A stretch of DNA of 64,000 nucleotides from Tyto alba (Eukaryota > Chordata > Aves > Strigiformes > Tytonidae), in assembly GCF_018691265.1 (NCBI RefSeq), contig NW_024881303.1, positions 10,843,777 to 10,907,776 of the forward strand, in the 5' to 3' direction. The stretch's first letter is position 1. Each line of letters starts with the position of its first letter. The position numbers and the translations under genes were made by a program. Of this stretch, positions 53,481 through 64,000 are shown piece by piece. Below the pieces are notes generated by a model. That model was not told the origin of the DNA, did no database searches, and was given only the letters and a program-made list of their open reading frames with translations.

Positions 53481-54214
53481 CTTCTTACTTAAGAGAAAAA
53501 TTTTATACTTATTTGAGGTACAGAGCATTTTCTTAAACAACAAGAATTGTCATGGGAGTTGGTCAGGGAAAAAATAGCCCTCTGAGTTCAGCCAGCTGTT
53601 TTCAATGGAATGTCCTTTGCAGCAGGAGAAATTTTTTAGACATCCTTCAGCAGTGTCACTAACAGTTGTTCTGTTCCGTGTGTTTCCTTCAATATTTTGT
53701 CATTTCTACTATGACATGCATCTGGGAGTGGTAGGGATTGGAGGTCCCACAGAAGTTGAGTTGCATTGTGGTTAGTAGCTACTGAAGGAGTGGAGAGAAA
53801 TCTTTTGGGTAAGATTATTGATTTTTGGAGTGTTGCATTTTACCATTCTCAATCTGAGTTTCCTAGAAGGGGTTCTTTTTGGTGATTGTTCAGTTGCCTG
53901 TTGTGAAGAGAGGCAGGCATTAGGATACAGCAGCAGAGAAGGATGCAGACAGACATGAATTCCCCTGTCTCGCAGACTGTGTCCCCTGCCCTTGGACACA
54001 GTCCACCTCTGCTCTGAAAGACACGTAGCAATGTGTCTGAGCTAGTGGGTCCTGCACCTCTTAGCAGGAGACTCTCAAATGAACATATTAGCTAAATTTG
54101 TCGTAGTTAGCACAGGCTCAGAGTACAGGGTTGAATGGATCTGTTTGTTACCGTCTGTGTAGAGGCAGTGTTAGTGGGTTATCCAAACGTCATGAGGCAC
54201 CTCTGAAAATCTTG

Positions 54215-54219
54215 CTCAT
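54215..54219. repeat. Left target-site duplication (CTCAT) of solo LTR B
   Basis: Identical to the five bases at 55111-55115 immediately after the LTR. It marks an independent integration event. Confidence 0.85.
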
Positions 54220-55110
54220 TGTAGTGATTTGATCCGGGTTAACAGCCAATCACCACAGATGGTCACGAGCAAAAGGCAGACTCGTTAGGGGAAGAAAAAA
54301 CCCCATACATTTATTATAGACACTAACAACACGTAACAGAGTAGGACAGTGAGAAGCATTGCCACATCTTGAGAACACCTTCCACCCACCCCTCCCTTCT
54401 TCCCAGGCTCAGCTCTGCTCCTGATATCTCTACCTCCTCCCCCAGCAGCACAGGGGCAGGGAATGGGGGGTGCAGGCAGTTCTGCCACTTTATCTTCGGT
54501 GGGGGGAGCTTCTGGAACTTGTCCCCCCTTGCTCCATCATGGTCCCCCTCTCCCAGAAGACAGTCCTCCACAGGAGTCTCTCTCCCACAGCTGCAGCCCT
54601 TCCCGAGCTGCTCCGGTGTGGGACTCCCCCGCATGCTGCAATCCTCCCAGCACTGAATTACAGCAGCGGGGCTGCCTTTTCCCACGAGACCCCGGCCTTC
54701 TTTGGTCACAGCACCTTGATCAATCAGGCGGAAGCCACAGGCCACAAATCAATGTCTGCTCCACCGTAGATCTTCATGGGTGTCGGGGGGGCCGCCCTGC
54801 TGTCTCACCACAGGATACAGGGGGGTCTCTGCTCCGGCACACCTCCCCCGTCCTTTCTTCCTCCATTCCCCCACTGACCTTGGTGTTCACGCAGCTGCAG
54901 CAACTCCTCCTCACAAGTCCCCCTGCACGTCACCACGTCCCTTCTTAAATACATTATCGCAGAGGCGCTGCTGATGGTCTCAATTTTCCAAACAGAAGTG
55001 GAGCTGACTTGGAGCTGGGGGGGCTTCGAGAAGCTTCTCACAGGGGGCTGCAGGGGCAGCCCCCTCCCCTGCCACCAAAAAAAACCCCACCACTCACTCA
55101 ACCCAGGACA
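54220..55110 (-). mobile_element. Solo LTR, avian endogenous retrovirus, copy B
   Basis: An 891-bp element bounded by TGTAGTG... on the left and ...CCCAGGACA on the right (TG/CA ends), flanked by a perfect 5-bp target-site duplication CTCAT (54215-54219 and 55111-55115). It is the same family and orientation as the LTR at 17324. The minus-strand orientation is inferred from a TATTTAAG-type TATA motif near 54945-54952 and an AATAAA signal near 54308-54313, both read on the minus strand. No gag, pol or env sequence is attached, so it is a solo LTR left by recombination. The 5-bp duplication fits class III (ERVL-like) elements better than the 4 or 6 bp usual for classes I and II, but the family name is not certain. 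Confidence 0.88.
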
Positions 55111-55115
55111 CTCAT
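55111..55115. repeat. Right target-site duplication (CTCAT) of solo LTR B
   Basis: Matches 54215-54219 exactly. Confidence 0.85.
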
Positions 55116-55582
55116 ACTGTGCATTTTAGTAAAAGCCATTATTTATCAATTGTTGATCAATCACAAGGAAAATGAAGACCAAATATTACAAGAAATAGCA
55201 AACTCCACTTAATCCCCTTTTAAAATGCTTATTAAAGTAATTGTTACAACAGTGACCTCGCATTGCCTGGCTTTTCATCTCTCCCACAAGATATGGTATC
55301 ACTATTGTTGCACCCAGGAGCATGACATTCAGATCTATTTTGATGTCTCATTATTGCTGTTGTTGTCTTTTTACTTTGCAAATCACAGCTTTATATTTCA
55401 TCTCCTATGCCAAGTATTCAAAGCTCCGCTTTGATCAATGTAAAATGCATGTACCCCTGACATAAGGTAGGACCTCTGTTTGAACCTACAAAGTGGTTAA
55501 TTTTGAGCTCACATGTGAATCTCTGATTTGATAATAATTTTTTTACACTATTTTATTTACCCTTTTTTCTTCTTTTTTTTTC

Positions 55583-55605
55583 TTTTTTTTTTTTTTTTTT
55601 TTTTT
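55583..55605. repeat. Poly(T) tract, 23 bp, inside a longer pyrimidine stretch
   Basis: T-rich DNA interrupted by single C bases runs from about 55562 to 55616, with a pure T23 core. It ends TTTTTCCCTAG, which resembles a polypyrimidine tract and 3' splice acceptor, but no exon follows that I can recognise. Confidence 0.85.
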
Positions 55606-58600
55606 CTTTTTCCCTAGGATCCTACAGAACCTTGAGGCCTTTGGTAATAATGGTGCATAATAGAGCTGCATCTCAGCTATGCAGTAACTTCTGTGAACCT
55701 TAGAATTTAACCAAGTAGTAGACGTTATCCTCCCTCTACAGATCTTTAAACACAAAGTCCACCATATAATTTTAGAACTGATCCTTGTACATTTTTACAT
55801 TACAAAATAAATAATATCCTAATGAGAAGGGGAATAAATCGTTGAACCTTTAATTTTTCTAAAGCTTCACTGGGACTACATTTTGCAAACACCTTGTAAC
55901 TTTACAAGAGAGTCTAGTGATAAGAAAGCAATAATGACATAGGATATTTGGGAGTCATCTGACCTTCAGAAAGCCCATGAGTTTATTGTTTTCAAAACCA
56001 AATAGATCTACACAATTTTCTGTTGATAACCAATAACGGAATCCAGTGACAGCCACTGATGCGTACCCGACATCCGTGCATGGGATAAACTGGGGCCAGC
56101 CAGTGCGGGTTAGCTGGCAGGTACTTTTGGCTTGGACTGAAATATGGAAACGGGGCTCTACAAAACCACCTGGTTTATGCTGTTTCATATGCTGAGTTGG
56201 AAACTGCACCAAGCCAGAAATATGACTACCTGAAGCTCTTTTTTTGTGTTTATTTCCACGTGTTTCTCAGTAACCTTAAGAGATCATGTACCAGGTCAGA
56301 CCTCCTTCTGGCTGTAATTAGGTTAGTACCAGCGCCTTCAGCTGAGGAGCTGAGCTGAGGAACATTTGTCTCTATCTCACACATGAGCAACGTGACTAAT
56401 GAGGCCACAATATTCTTGATATTTGAGGCCATAGTCAACTCATTTACCTCTAAGTCTTTGTGTCTTCTGTTTTATTGGGGTTGGCTCTCAGCTGTCACAG
56501 CTACCTGTCCCATGTGCATTTTGGTGGTGGGACTTTACTTAGGTTGACAGTTTTTAAGATGCTGAGTGTGGGCTGTGACGTGATTGTGTGGTAGAGAAGT
56601 CACAAGACCCTTGTGCTTTCCCTTAATCTATGGCTCCAGAATCAGTTTAAGTACACTTTCCCCCATTACAGCTCCACTGTCCCATCCACAGACCATAACA
56701 AAGCTCTGCCTTAATGTTTTGGGTTCTTTTTTTTCTCACTGCATCATCAGAGGTAAACAGTCACCACGAAGCTGCTCCTGTCTCCAGGAATTAAGGATGT
56801 GCCTCTCTGTCCTGATTTAATCACTTTTGAGACCGAGTTTAATTTTGCAAACCAGTTATCTTCTCAGTCTTTGCATTTATTTTTGGCAGGAGCAGTTGCC
56901 TGCGGCACGAGCACCGAAGACTAGCTCAGTGTTAACAGTTGTCAGGGAAAATGAAGAGGCTATTTCTCACATCAGACTTTCACCCTCCATGACAAATGCT
57001 AGTTTGAGCAGATTAAAAATCAATGCATGGCACAATATGCCACACATAAAGCAACTACATACTATTAATTAACATGCTATGCATTAGCTGTTCTTAATAT
57101 ATACGTCTATGCGAATGGAACAGAAACTGGTGAAAACAGGTGGGTCGGAACCTCCTTTGGTGTAAAATAGTGCAGCAGCATTGGAACTAATTGAGATATG
57201 CTGATTTGTAGCACCTAGTTACAGTGAGAAGGGGTTGAGAAATTTTTATGTTAAAATGTGATTTAACTTTTGTTTAATTAAAATGAACAGCAGAGATACT
57301 TTGTGATATGTATCGCACTGCAACCTAAAACCTTTTTAATCACAATGATAATTCATTTAAAAGCATGATGTGGTTTACAGAGGGATTTTTATTTTTTTTT
57401 CCTTCTTTTCGGCTATCATTGTGGTGGATTGTTGATTACTGACCTTGAGAATTTCCCAGGAAAATTACTTGCTCTTAAGATACAAATTAGTTAGTGGCTA
57501 CACATAAAAATGGTTTACAATGCAAATGAAAAAAAAAAAAAAAACAAGCAAAGGCTGAAGTTATTTTTTAAAACCGTATTAGGGCTAGGAAACATTTAAG
57601 TGATCTTCAGGAAAAAAACCTGGACAAGATTTTCAGAAGGCTCAGAGTGGGAGCGGCAGCATTGTGAATGCTGGGCACCCCTTACACCTGGCTCCGGGCA
57701 CCAGACTCACTTCTGCAAAGTGACCAGCAAAAGTGGTTTTGTCCTCAGGATAAAACAGTTCAGGGGTCATCCCCAAAATTGCTGCTAGAATTCTGCACAT
57801 CGTGAGAATTACCCCTGTTAAACACACCTTTCTGTAAGAGGTAGAAACAAGGAAGGGGACATGGCCAACACAAGGGACTTGGCTGCTGGTGAGGCCACAA
57901 CTTCACCTGCAGGTTCTGCTCGGTGCCTCTCATGCTACAGCGCAGGTAGGGGCATTGGAAAGGGGCACAGCATAGCCGTCTTGTCAAGGGAAACAGTGTC
58001 TCCCAGTAACTGGCCAGGTAAAAAAAAGCAGTTGAAATAGAGCAGAACACTGCGACAAACTGTTATATGCACCCAAGGGGCTTTTGGATGCTGAATCTCT
58101 GTAAGTACAGAAAGCACAAGCTCTGAAGTGCAGAGTTTTGAACAGACCCAGTGATGTTCAGATACACAAGACCTCAGTGGGTGTTTGACTTCTGGATCTG
58201 GTGATATTGAAGTCTTTGGCAGTCACAGATTAATCTGCAGATGCAAGATATTGATGTAATATGTAATGATCCCATTTAATCTAAAGCGAGGCAGAGTTAC
58301 ATTTATCCTCAGGCTGGGTTTTGATTGCTTAGACTCTGTGGGTTCCTAATTTGATGATCTCTCTTCTGTCATTTTTTTTCCCTCCCTTTCATTCCTTTTA
58401 TTCTTTTAAGCAGTCTCCAACTCTCCCATGTTTTTCTAAATTTTTTTTGGTGCCATAAGAAAATATACATTCACTCCTGAAGATTTTTTTTTTTGATACA
58501 CTCTTCACCTGTGCAGAACCTGGGATCAGAGCATTGCTAGAGTTTGTCCTACCTTTATCATTACCTCTGACCTCCTTAAAAGAGAACAGGTGAGCAAATA

Positions 58601-58731
58601 ATGTGCCATTTTGGGACAATGCCCCTGTCAAATGTTACAGCTCTCACAGGCTGCAAGGTGCTGTGTGGAGTCTGACATGCATTAGTCACTCAGAGATTAG
58701 GGTTAATAATGCTTTGAAAAGCTCAAGCATC

Positions 58732-58752
58732 TTTTTTTTTTTTTTTTTTTTA
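58732..58752. repeat. Poly(T) tract, 21 bp
   Basis: A pure T run in non-coding DNA, followed by AATTAATA. Confidence 0.9.
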
Positions 58753-59317
58753 ATTAATATTTTATCCACAACATGTCCTTGTTCAGTTCAGAATGTGAAT
58801 AGGCTTGAATATATTTGTTTTCCTTTGGGTATCAAAATACAGAGGTTATTCTATCTAGAGACATTAATGACATTCAGTCTCTTCCGGATAACCGCTGCAT
58901 TATTGTCTGTCAGGGTGGCACATTCTCCATCCATAACCTCCTCTCAGACAAGACAGCTTTCCTAGCAATATGGAGATACTCTAAAAAAAAATGCTTGCAC
59001 CAAAAAAAAAAAAAGGCAAAATGTCAAGATGTTCCTAGATGAGATGCCCTGAGAGATTCATGACTCAGTGGTAGCGGTGAAGAGATGCAGATGTGACAGG
59101 TGGCTGACAGTTAGGTACTTTGTCTATAATCCCTCTGAACTAGTGGCAGACACCTTCTTAAAGGTAGTGATTACCATGAGAAACCTCTCCCCAAAAGTGG
59201 TATTTGCAGTAACTATCATAAGATAATATGTGGGATGCCTGGATCTTTTCTATAAGTTTCAGAGAACAAATACCACAGGTCAAGACTTGTGGAATAATAA
59301 TAATGGATTAATATAAT

Positions 59318-59363
59318 AATAAAACAGACTGGAGAGTCTGAATAAAACAGACTCCAGAGCCTG
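59318..59363. repeat. Two-copy 23-bp tandem duplication
   Basis: The unit AATAAAACAGACTGGAGAG... (59318-59340) is repeated at 59341-59363 with three mismatches. It is a small local duplication in non-coding DNA. Confidence 0.8.
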
Positions 59364-60097
59364 AGGCAAACTGCATTTGCTAAACCATTTGGTAAAATGG
59401 GCTGAGGCAGCCGTTTGAACTCAAGTAAATCAGGGAGAAGTTGCCTTTGGGTGACTGAGGGTCTGGCTCAAAAGCAGTCATTCAGACTGGTTTTCTCTGC
59501 CTAGAATACAAACATATTGTTCTCTGGGCATCCTTCTGCAGAGATACTGTGGTGACCCTGTGCCTCCTCTCCAGAAATAAACAGCACATTACTGGTATAA
59601 AGATGGTAGCCACCTTCTACACATGTAGCCATTATTTTTCTTGGACCGCAGAAATGATATATCTAAGGTAAAAATATATATAAAAATAAATAAAGTTGCT
59701 CACAAAAATGTTTTTGCCTGAATAATTAATTCCTCAGCAAATTTTCCCATAATAAAACATGTCCTAATGAGCTATCAGGAGGAGAGGAAATTCATCACTT
59801 ACCTCACAAATATCAACTTGAGAGCACTGCTCATGTCAGATGGCATAATTAATGACTTGAGAGGTAGCATGGAGCAGCACAGTCAAAACCACAGTCCCCA
59901 TCAGTCATTCCACGTCAGTCCAGCTCATACAGTGTTACCTGATCTACAGAGTATTAGCCAGGCAGCTAGAAGAAGATATGGGGCTGAAGGGAATACAGGC
60001 GAATACGGTACATCTGATCTTGATTTATCCAGGTTGGTTTTCTGGTTATCACTGAGGTGCGATGGCAGTTGGTTTTGCAGCCTGATTTACTTTAGTG

Positions 60098-60155
60098 TTT
60101 TTTTTTTTTTTTTTTTTTTTTGTTTGTTTGTTTGTTTGTTTTTTTTTTTTTTCAG
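60098..60155. repeat. T24-(GTTT)n-T14 simple repeat
   Basis: T24 (60098-60121) is followed by four GTTT-type units and a second T14 run (60139-60152), ending at CAG. It looks like a microsatellite, although the final pyrimidine-CAG also resembles a 3' splice site. Confidence 0.85.
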
Positions 60156-60702
60156 AGAACTAGACTTCATAAACTTTTGATTTCACCCTCCCTGATGCTG
60201 CGCAGGCCATCTCCAATCTCATGTCAGCACATGGCTCCCTCGGGGTTTCTTCCCTGCAGGAGATGGGAGTTCAATTCCGGTGCAGAAAACCTGGGTGGGT
60301 GCTGTGGAACAGGCAAGCACCCTCTGAGCTGCAGGCAGGAGGTCTGGGATGTCATGTTCAAGATGTTGGTCGTGGTGGGGCTGCAGTAGGAAGGCATCTG
60401 AACTGCGCTCCTTGTGATGACACCACCAAAGCTGGGGCAATGTGCAGCCTCCTCTCATCACTCATCCGTCTCTTTTCTCTGTGCCGGGCAATTGGAAGCA
60501 CTACACAGTACTTCCTCCACAGTGCAAGAGGGACCAAATGCTGACCGTACGTCTGCTCCAGTGGTAACCCTCTCCTAAAGACATTTAGAGAAGCCAAGGC
60601 ATGGGGGGATGCTTTGGAGGAACAGCTCTCCCTGCTTGGATGGGAAAACTGAGACAGCAAGCTAGTACTGTCAGTGGTTGTAATGGGAACTTGAAATGGA
60701 GG

Positions 60703-61135
60703 TGGTGGGTCAGACCAAAGGATCATCTCACCAGGGATCTCATCTCCAAGGACAGCCAGTAGCAGAAGCTTGGTTTAGGGGAGAATGGAGGATTCTGGCA
60801 AATGCAGAGTGACCATTTTGTGGCTCTACCCTCCCAGCAACCTGCGGTTCAGGGATTTCCTGAGCAGAAGGCTTCTTCCCCAGCTCTGTGTTTAGCAGCC
60901 CTTGTTGTGCTTTTTTCCCCTAATCTATTCTGAACTGGCATTTACTTTTGGCCTCTGCAGTGTCCTGTGGTGAGTGCCACAGAATAATTATGTGCTGTAT
61001 GAGATATGTGTGACTTCTCCTCTGTTTTAAAATTTCTGCGTGACCTGTATATTTGATGTTCTCCATTCCCTGTGATATGAGAAAGAAATAATCATTCACC
61101 TTGCCTTTCTCCTCCAGTTTCACTATGTTAAGAAA
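60703..61135 (-). mobile_element. Ancient L3/CR1-like LINE fragment (degenerate)
   Basis: The plus strand reads like the complement of the ancient L3/CR1-type LINE sequence that is common in turtles, crocodilians and, decayed, in birds. The recognisable landmarks, in order, are GGGTCAGACCAAAGG at 60706-60720, CCAGTAGCAGAAGCTT near 60758-60773, TTCAGGGATTTCCTGAGC near 60848-60865, GTGTCCTGTGG followed by GCCACAGAATAATTA near 60959-60990, and ATGAGAAAG with TTCACCTT near 61077-61102. The element's sense strand is the minus strand. The copy is heavily mutated with small indels and no coding capacity. Identification is from memory of the consensus, not a search. Confidence 0.65.
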
Positions 61136-61228
61136 AGTAAGCCTATTTAAGTCTTCTTTGTAAAACATCATCAAATTTACTTCACTAAACCAGCTGTATA
61201 TTTCAGGGGCCAAATTCCAGCCTAGTGT

Positions 61229-61261
<33 letters not shown>

Positions 61262-63119
61262 GATTTACATGAGAGGGAAGTATGAGAAATACAGGCAGCT
61301 GCCAAATGAGTGATGGCTCTACCTCTTTGCTCCCTAGAGTGTGTGGTCTCTCCATTTGACCAAGTATCACGCTTCAGTAGCTGTCAGTGTCCTATGTGCA
61401 ACTGTTTTACGTCTGTTAACATTTGCAAATGCCTGACTGTATATTCTGAAACTCTGATAAATGCTCACTTGAGTTTGTTCATCAGCAAAGACAACTTGAT
61501 ATGCTCTACAAGTGACCCTCACATTTCACCTCTGCAATAACCCTCCTGCAACAGAGCCTTGTGGTTGCTGGTGGTAAGATCTGAGCAATGGGCTTGCCCG
61601 AGGCAAAGCGCCTTTGGCATCTGCTGGCCCCTTCTGTGGGTCCAGTGTAAGAAATAACTGAACTTTTATGTTGGTGTTGACCTCCCAAGTTAAATTCAGA
61701 AAACATTATCTGGCAAATCTGATGTGCTGAGTTTCAAAGAAGAGAGTTTTCCAGCTCAACCCAGGTCTGATTTCCTTTCAGATAAAGGACAAAACCCTCT
61801 GGGAATCTAGCACTTCTTGGAAGCAAGGTTAAGAACAATAAACTTTCTTCCTTATGACCAGAGTGAAATATCAGCAAAATCTTTTCTGTTAGGAATGCAT
61901 GTCTATCCCTACAGGGTTAGGTCAGTGCTCTATAACTCATCTTGCAAAACTGAAATACAATTGTTGATGACCAGAGATGGGTTAGGATCAAAAAAAATGG
62001 ACTGACAAATTTCATATATACTGACGAAAGCTTTAATTCAAGAAGTAGGATCTGCACAAAAAATACTTTCTTTGTATGGATAGAACAAGATCTCAAGATA
62101 ATATGCATTACAAATGATTTACAATGAATCTAAATTAATGTCTTCTCTGAGAATCCCCCCAGCGTCTGCCTCAGGATTGTATCTGTAACCTCTTAACAGC
62201 CTAGAAAAAACTGTTTTGTTGTCCAACAGAAACACAAGCTTGAAATTTCATGTGCAGTATATTCAGGGTTCAGGGTCCCAGTCCCTCATCTGCTCCCTTA
62301 AACACTATCTGGGACGCGACACAGTGCCTAAAACGAGCAGAAAGAGCCCTGGGATTAAGAAGTGATCTGAGACCTGCAGTTGATCTCAGACTGGATATGG
62401 CTAGGAAATTGGATTAGGAAATTACTTCACCTGGAACTGGAAATGAATTGCAGTGTCTTGTGTTGGAAAGAAGATTCATGTTTAGATGGAAAAATGAAAT
62501 TGGAATTGAAGGGAAGCTGTAACTTGGGGTCAGTTTAATTTGGATTTTTGCGCCAGGGAGAAACTGAGCACAAGACACATTCCTGTCTCTGATGCCTTTT
62601 GCTTTCTTGTGTTCTGGCCATGCAGTTTTGGGCCTTACAGCTGAGGGGATGCTCTGATGTCTTTCTGAGTGTGGTGCAGGACAAGGGGCTGGTCCTTGGA
62701 AGTGCAGAGCAGGGTGTAGAGCTCACCCCTGGGAATCAACGGCACTTGTCCCTGCCATGCACAGATCATCTCTGTGCTGCTCCGTTCACAGCTTGGTGTT
62801 CAGCTGGATCTTAGGGTTATTTTCTTTCATCCCTACTTCATCTGCCAGCCAGGGGAAAATGCAGGTGATCCCAATCCTGGGCAGCCCCTAACTGACACCT
62901 AGGCTCAACAAAAGTTATTCCACTTCTGGTGAGATCTTGCTGATACTTGCAATGTCTTGTTGTGGGGGTGACCAGCTGGGCTAGGAAAAAAACCACTTGG
63001 TCTACAGGTCCCGGGATGGCTGTGCACCCTGGACCTTATTACTACCATCTGAGGTTGGTGGCCAGATTTTTAGAAACTAGGGCCAAAAGTTACTGGAATC
63101 CAGCAGCCAGGATGAAACA
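61136..63119. other. Non-coding spacer upstream of TMEM179
   Basis: No recognisable gene or transposon is seen. The stretch contains a pure T29 run at 61231-61259 and otherwise unremarkable mixed-composition DNA. Short ORFs here carry no recognisable domain. Confidence 0.6.
61231..61259. repeat. Poly(T) tract, 29 bp
   Basis: A pure homopolymer T run. It is one of several long T runs in the last 9 kb of the window. Confidence 0.9.
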
Positions 63120-63218
63120 GTTTAGTGGGTTTTTTTGTTTTGTTTTTGGTTTTGTTTGTGTTTTTTGTTGTTGTTGTTTGTTTGGTTTTGTTGTTGTTTT
63201 TTTTTTTTTTTTTTTTTT
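63120..63218. repeat. T/G low-complexity tract ending in T22
   Basis: About 75 bases of GTTTT, GTT and GTTTG-type motifs lead into a pure T run at 63197-63218. This is simple-sequence DNA about 0.5 kb upstream of TMEM179. Confidence 0.85.
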
Positions 63219-63369
63219 CTGTGGCGGAGGGGGGGCGTGTCATAGCCTTGAACATCGGTGACATCAGTGTCCTATGTCATCGGGGGATACCCCACTGAGA
63301 ACTGGTGGTACCCAGCCCTGCTGGGGAGGCAGGGACTGATTTAACCCCCTGCGCACCAGGGTGTATTAG

Positions 63370-64000
<631 letters not shown>

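Larger units (their letters stand above)
42601..54214. other. Non-coding stretch between the CR1 LINE and solo LTR B
   Basis: I recognise no gene in these 11.6 kb. They contain an AT microsatellite near 45.15 kb, small tandem duplications near 44.97 and 50.91 kb, T13 at 51491-51503, C12 near 52.47 kb, and the AT-rich block at 52.6-53.5 kb. The longest ORF, 151 codons on the minus strand (50153-50608), has an in-frame stop just before its ATG and matches no family I know. Confidence 0.55.
55116..60702. other. Non-coding stretch between solo LTR B and the L3-like fossil
   Basis: No gene is recognised. Contents are the poly(T)/poly(A) tracts listed separately (including A16 at 57529-57544 and A13 at 59002-59014), a small tandem duplication near 59.3 kb, and AT-rich unique DNA. 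The 137-codon plus-strand ORF at 59767-60180 ends inside poly(T) and shows no domain, so I treat it as chance. Confidence 0.55.

Noticed and set aside
54323..54948. ORFs of 140 and 161 codons on opposite strands
   Set aside because: Both lie entirely within solo LTR B, which is non-coding. The matching ORFs in LTR A (17562-18384) are rejected for the same reason.
17324..55110. A single provirus bounded by the two related LTRs
   Set aside because: Each LTR has its own distinct 5-bp duplication, and the interval holds another solo LTR, a CR1 LINE and unique DNA, with no retroviral genes.
60262..60285. GTTCAATTCC, resembling a tRNA B box
   Set aside because: No A box at the right distance and no cloverleaf can be drawn. 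It may be a decayed SINE piece.

Overview
The window looks like bird nuclear DNA. It has long non-coding stretches, a 5'-truncated CR1 LINE (the dominant avian retrotransposon), three solo LTRs of avian endogenous-retrovirus type, and a few very old amniote repeat fossils (a CORE-SINE/MIR-type copy and an L3/CR1-like LINE copy). I see no Alu, L1 or other mammal-specific repeats. Nothing suggests a bacterial or viral genome: there are no operons, no CRISPR array and no rRNA. A neoavian bird is my guess for the host; the species cannot be read from the sequence.

Only one protein-coding gene can be supported. At the extreme right edge (ATG at 63706) is the first coding exon of TMEM179, a four-pass transmembrane protein, running rightwards out of the window. 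Its reading frame is still open at base 64000. Directly upstream is a C-rich 15-bp tandem repeat whose other strand is a long series of GGG runs, a likely G-quadruplex promoter element.

Layout: 1-11.7 kb is non-coding with one old SINE near 9.9 kb. A strong CpG island lies at about 11.86-12.63 kb with no recognisable gene. 12.7-17.3 kb is non-coding with a small GC/CpG-rich patch near 15.5 kb. Solo LTR copy A is at 17324-18393. An unrelated, shorter solo LTR is at 20626-21185. 21.2-40.6 kb is long, mostly AT-rich non-coding DNA. The CR1 LINE (minus strand) is at about 40584-42600. 42.6-54.2 kb is non-coding and includes an AT-rich block at 52.6-53.5 kb that resembles a conserved regulatory element. 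Solo LTR copy B is at 54220-55110. 55.1-60.7 kb is non-coding and rich in poly(T). An L3-like LINE fossil is at about 60703-61135, and the TMEM179 promoter region follows.

In human, from memory, TMEM179 (14q32.33) lies head-to-head with INF2 across tens of kilobases. The window fits the gene desert upstream of TMEM179, and the orphan CpG island could be the 5' non-coding end of the divergent neighbour or of an unannotated lncRNA. I found no coding exon of INF2. The many other ORFs of 60-190 codons are about what chance gives in 64 kb and were not called as genes.
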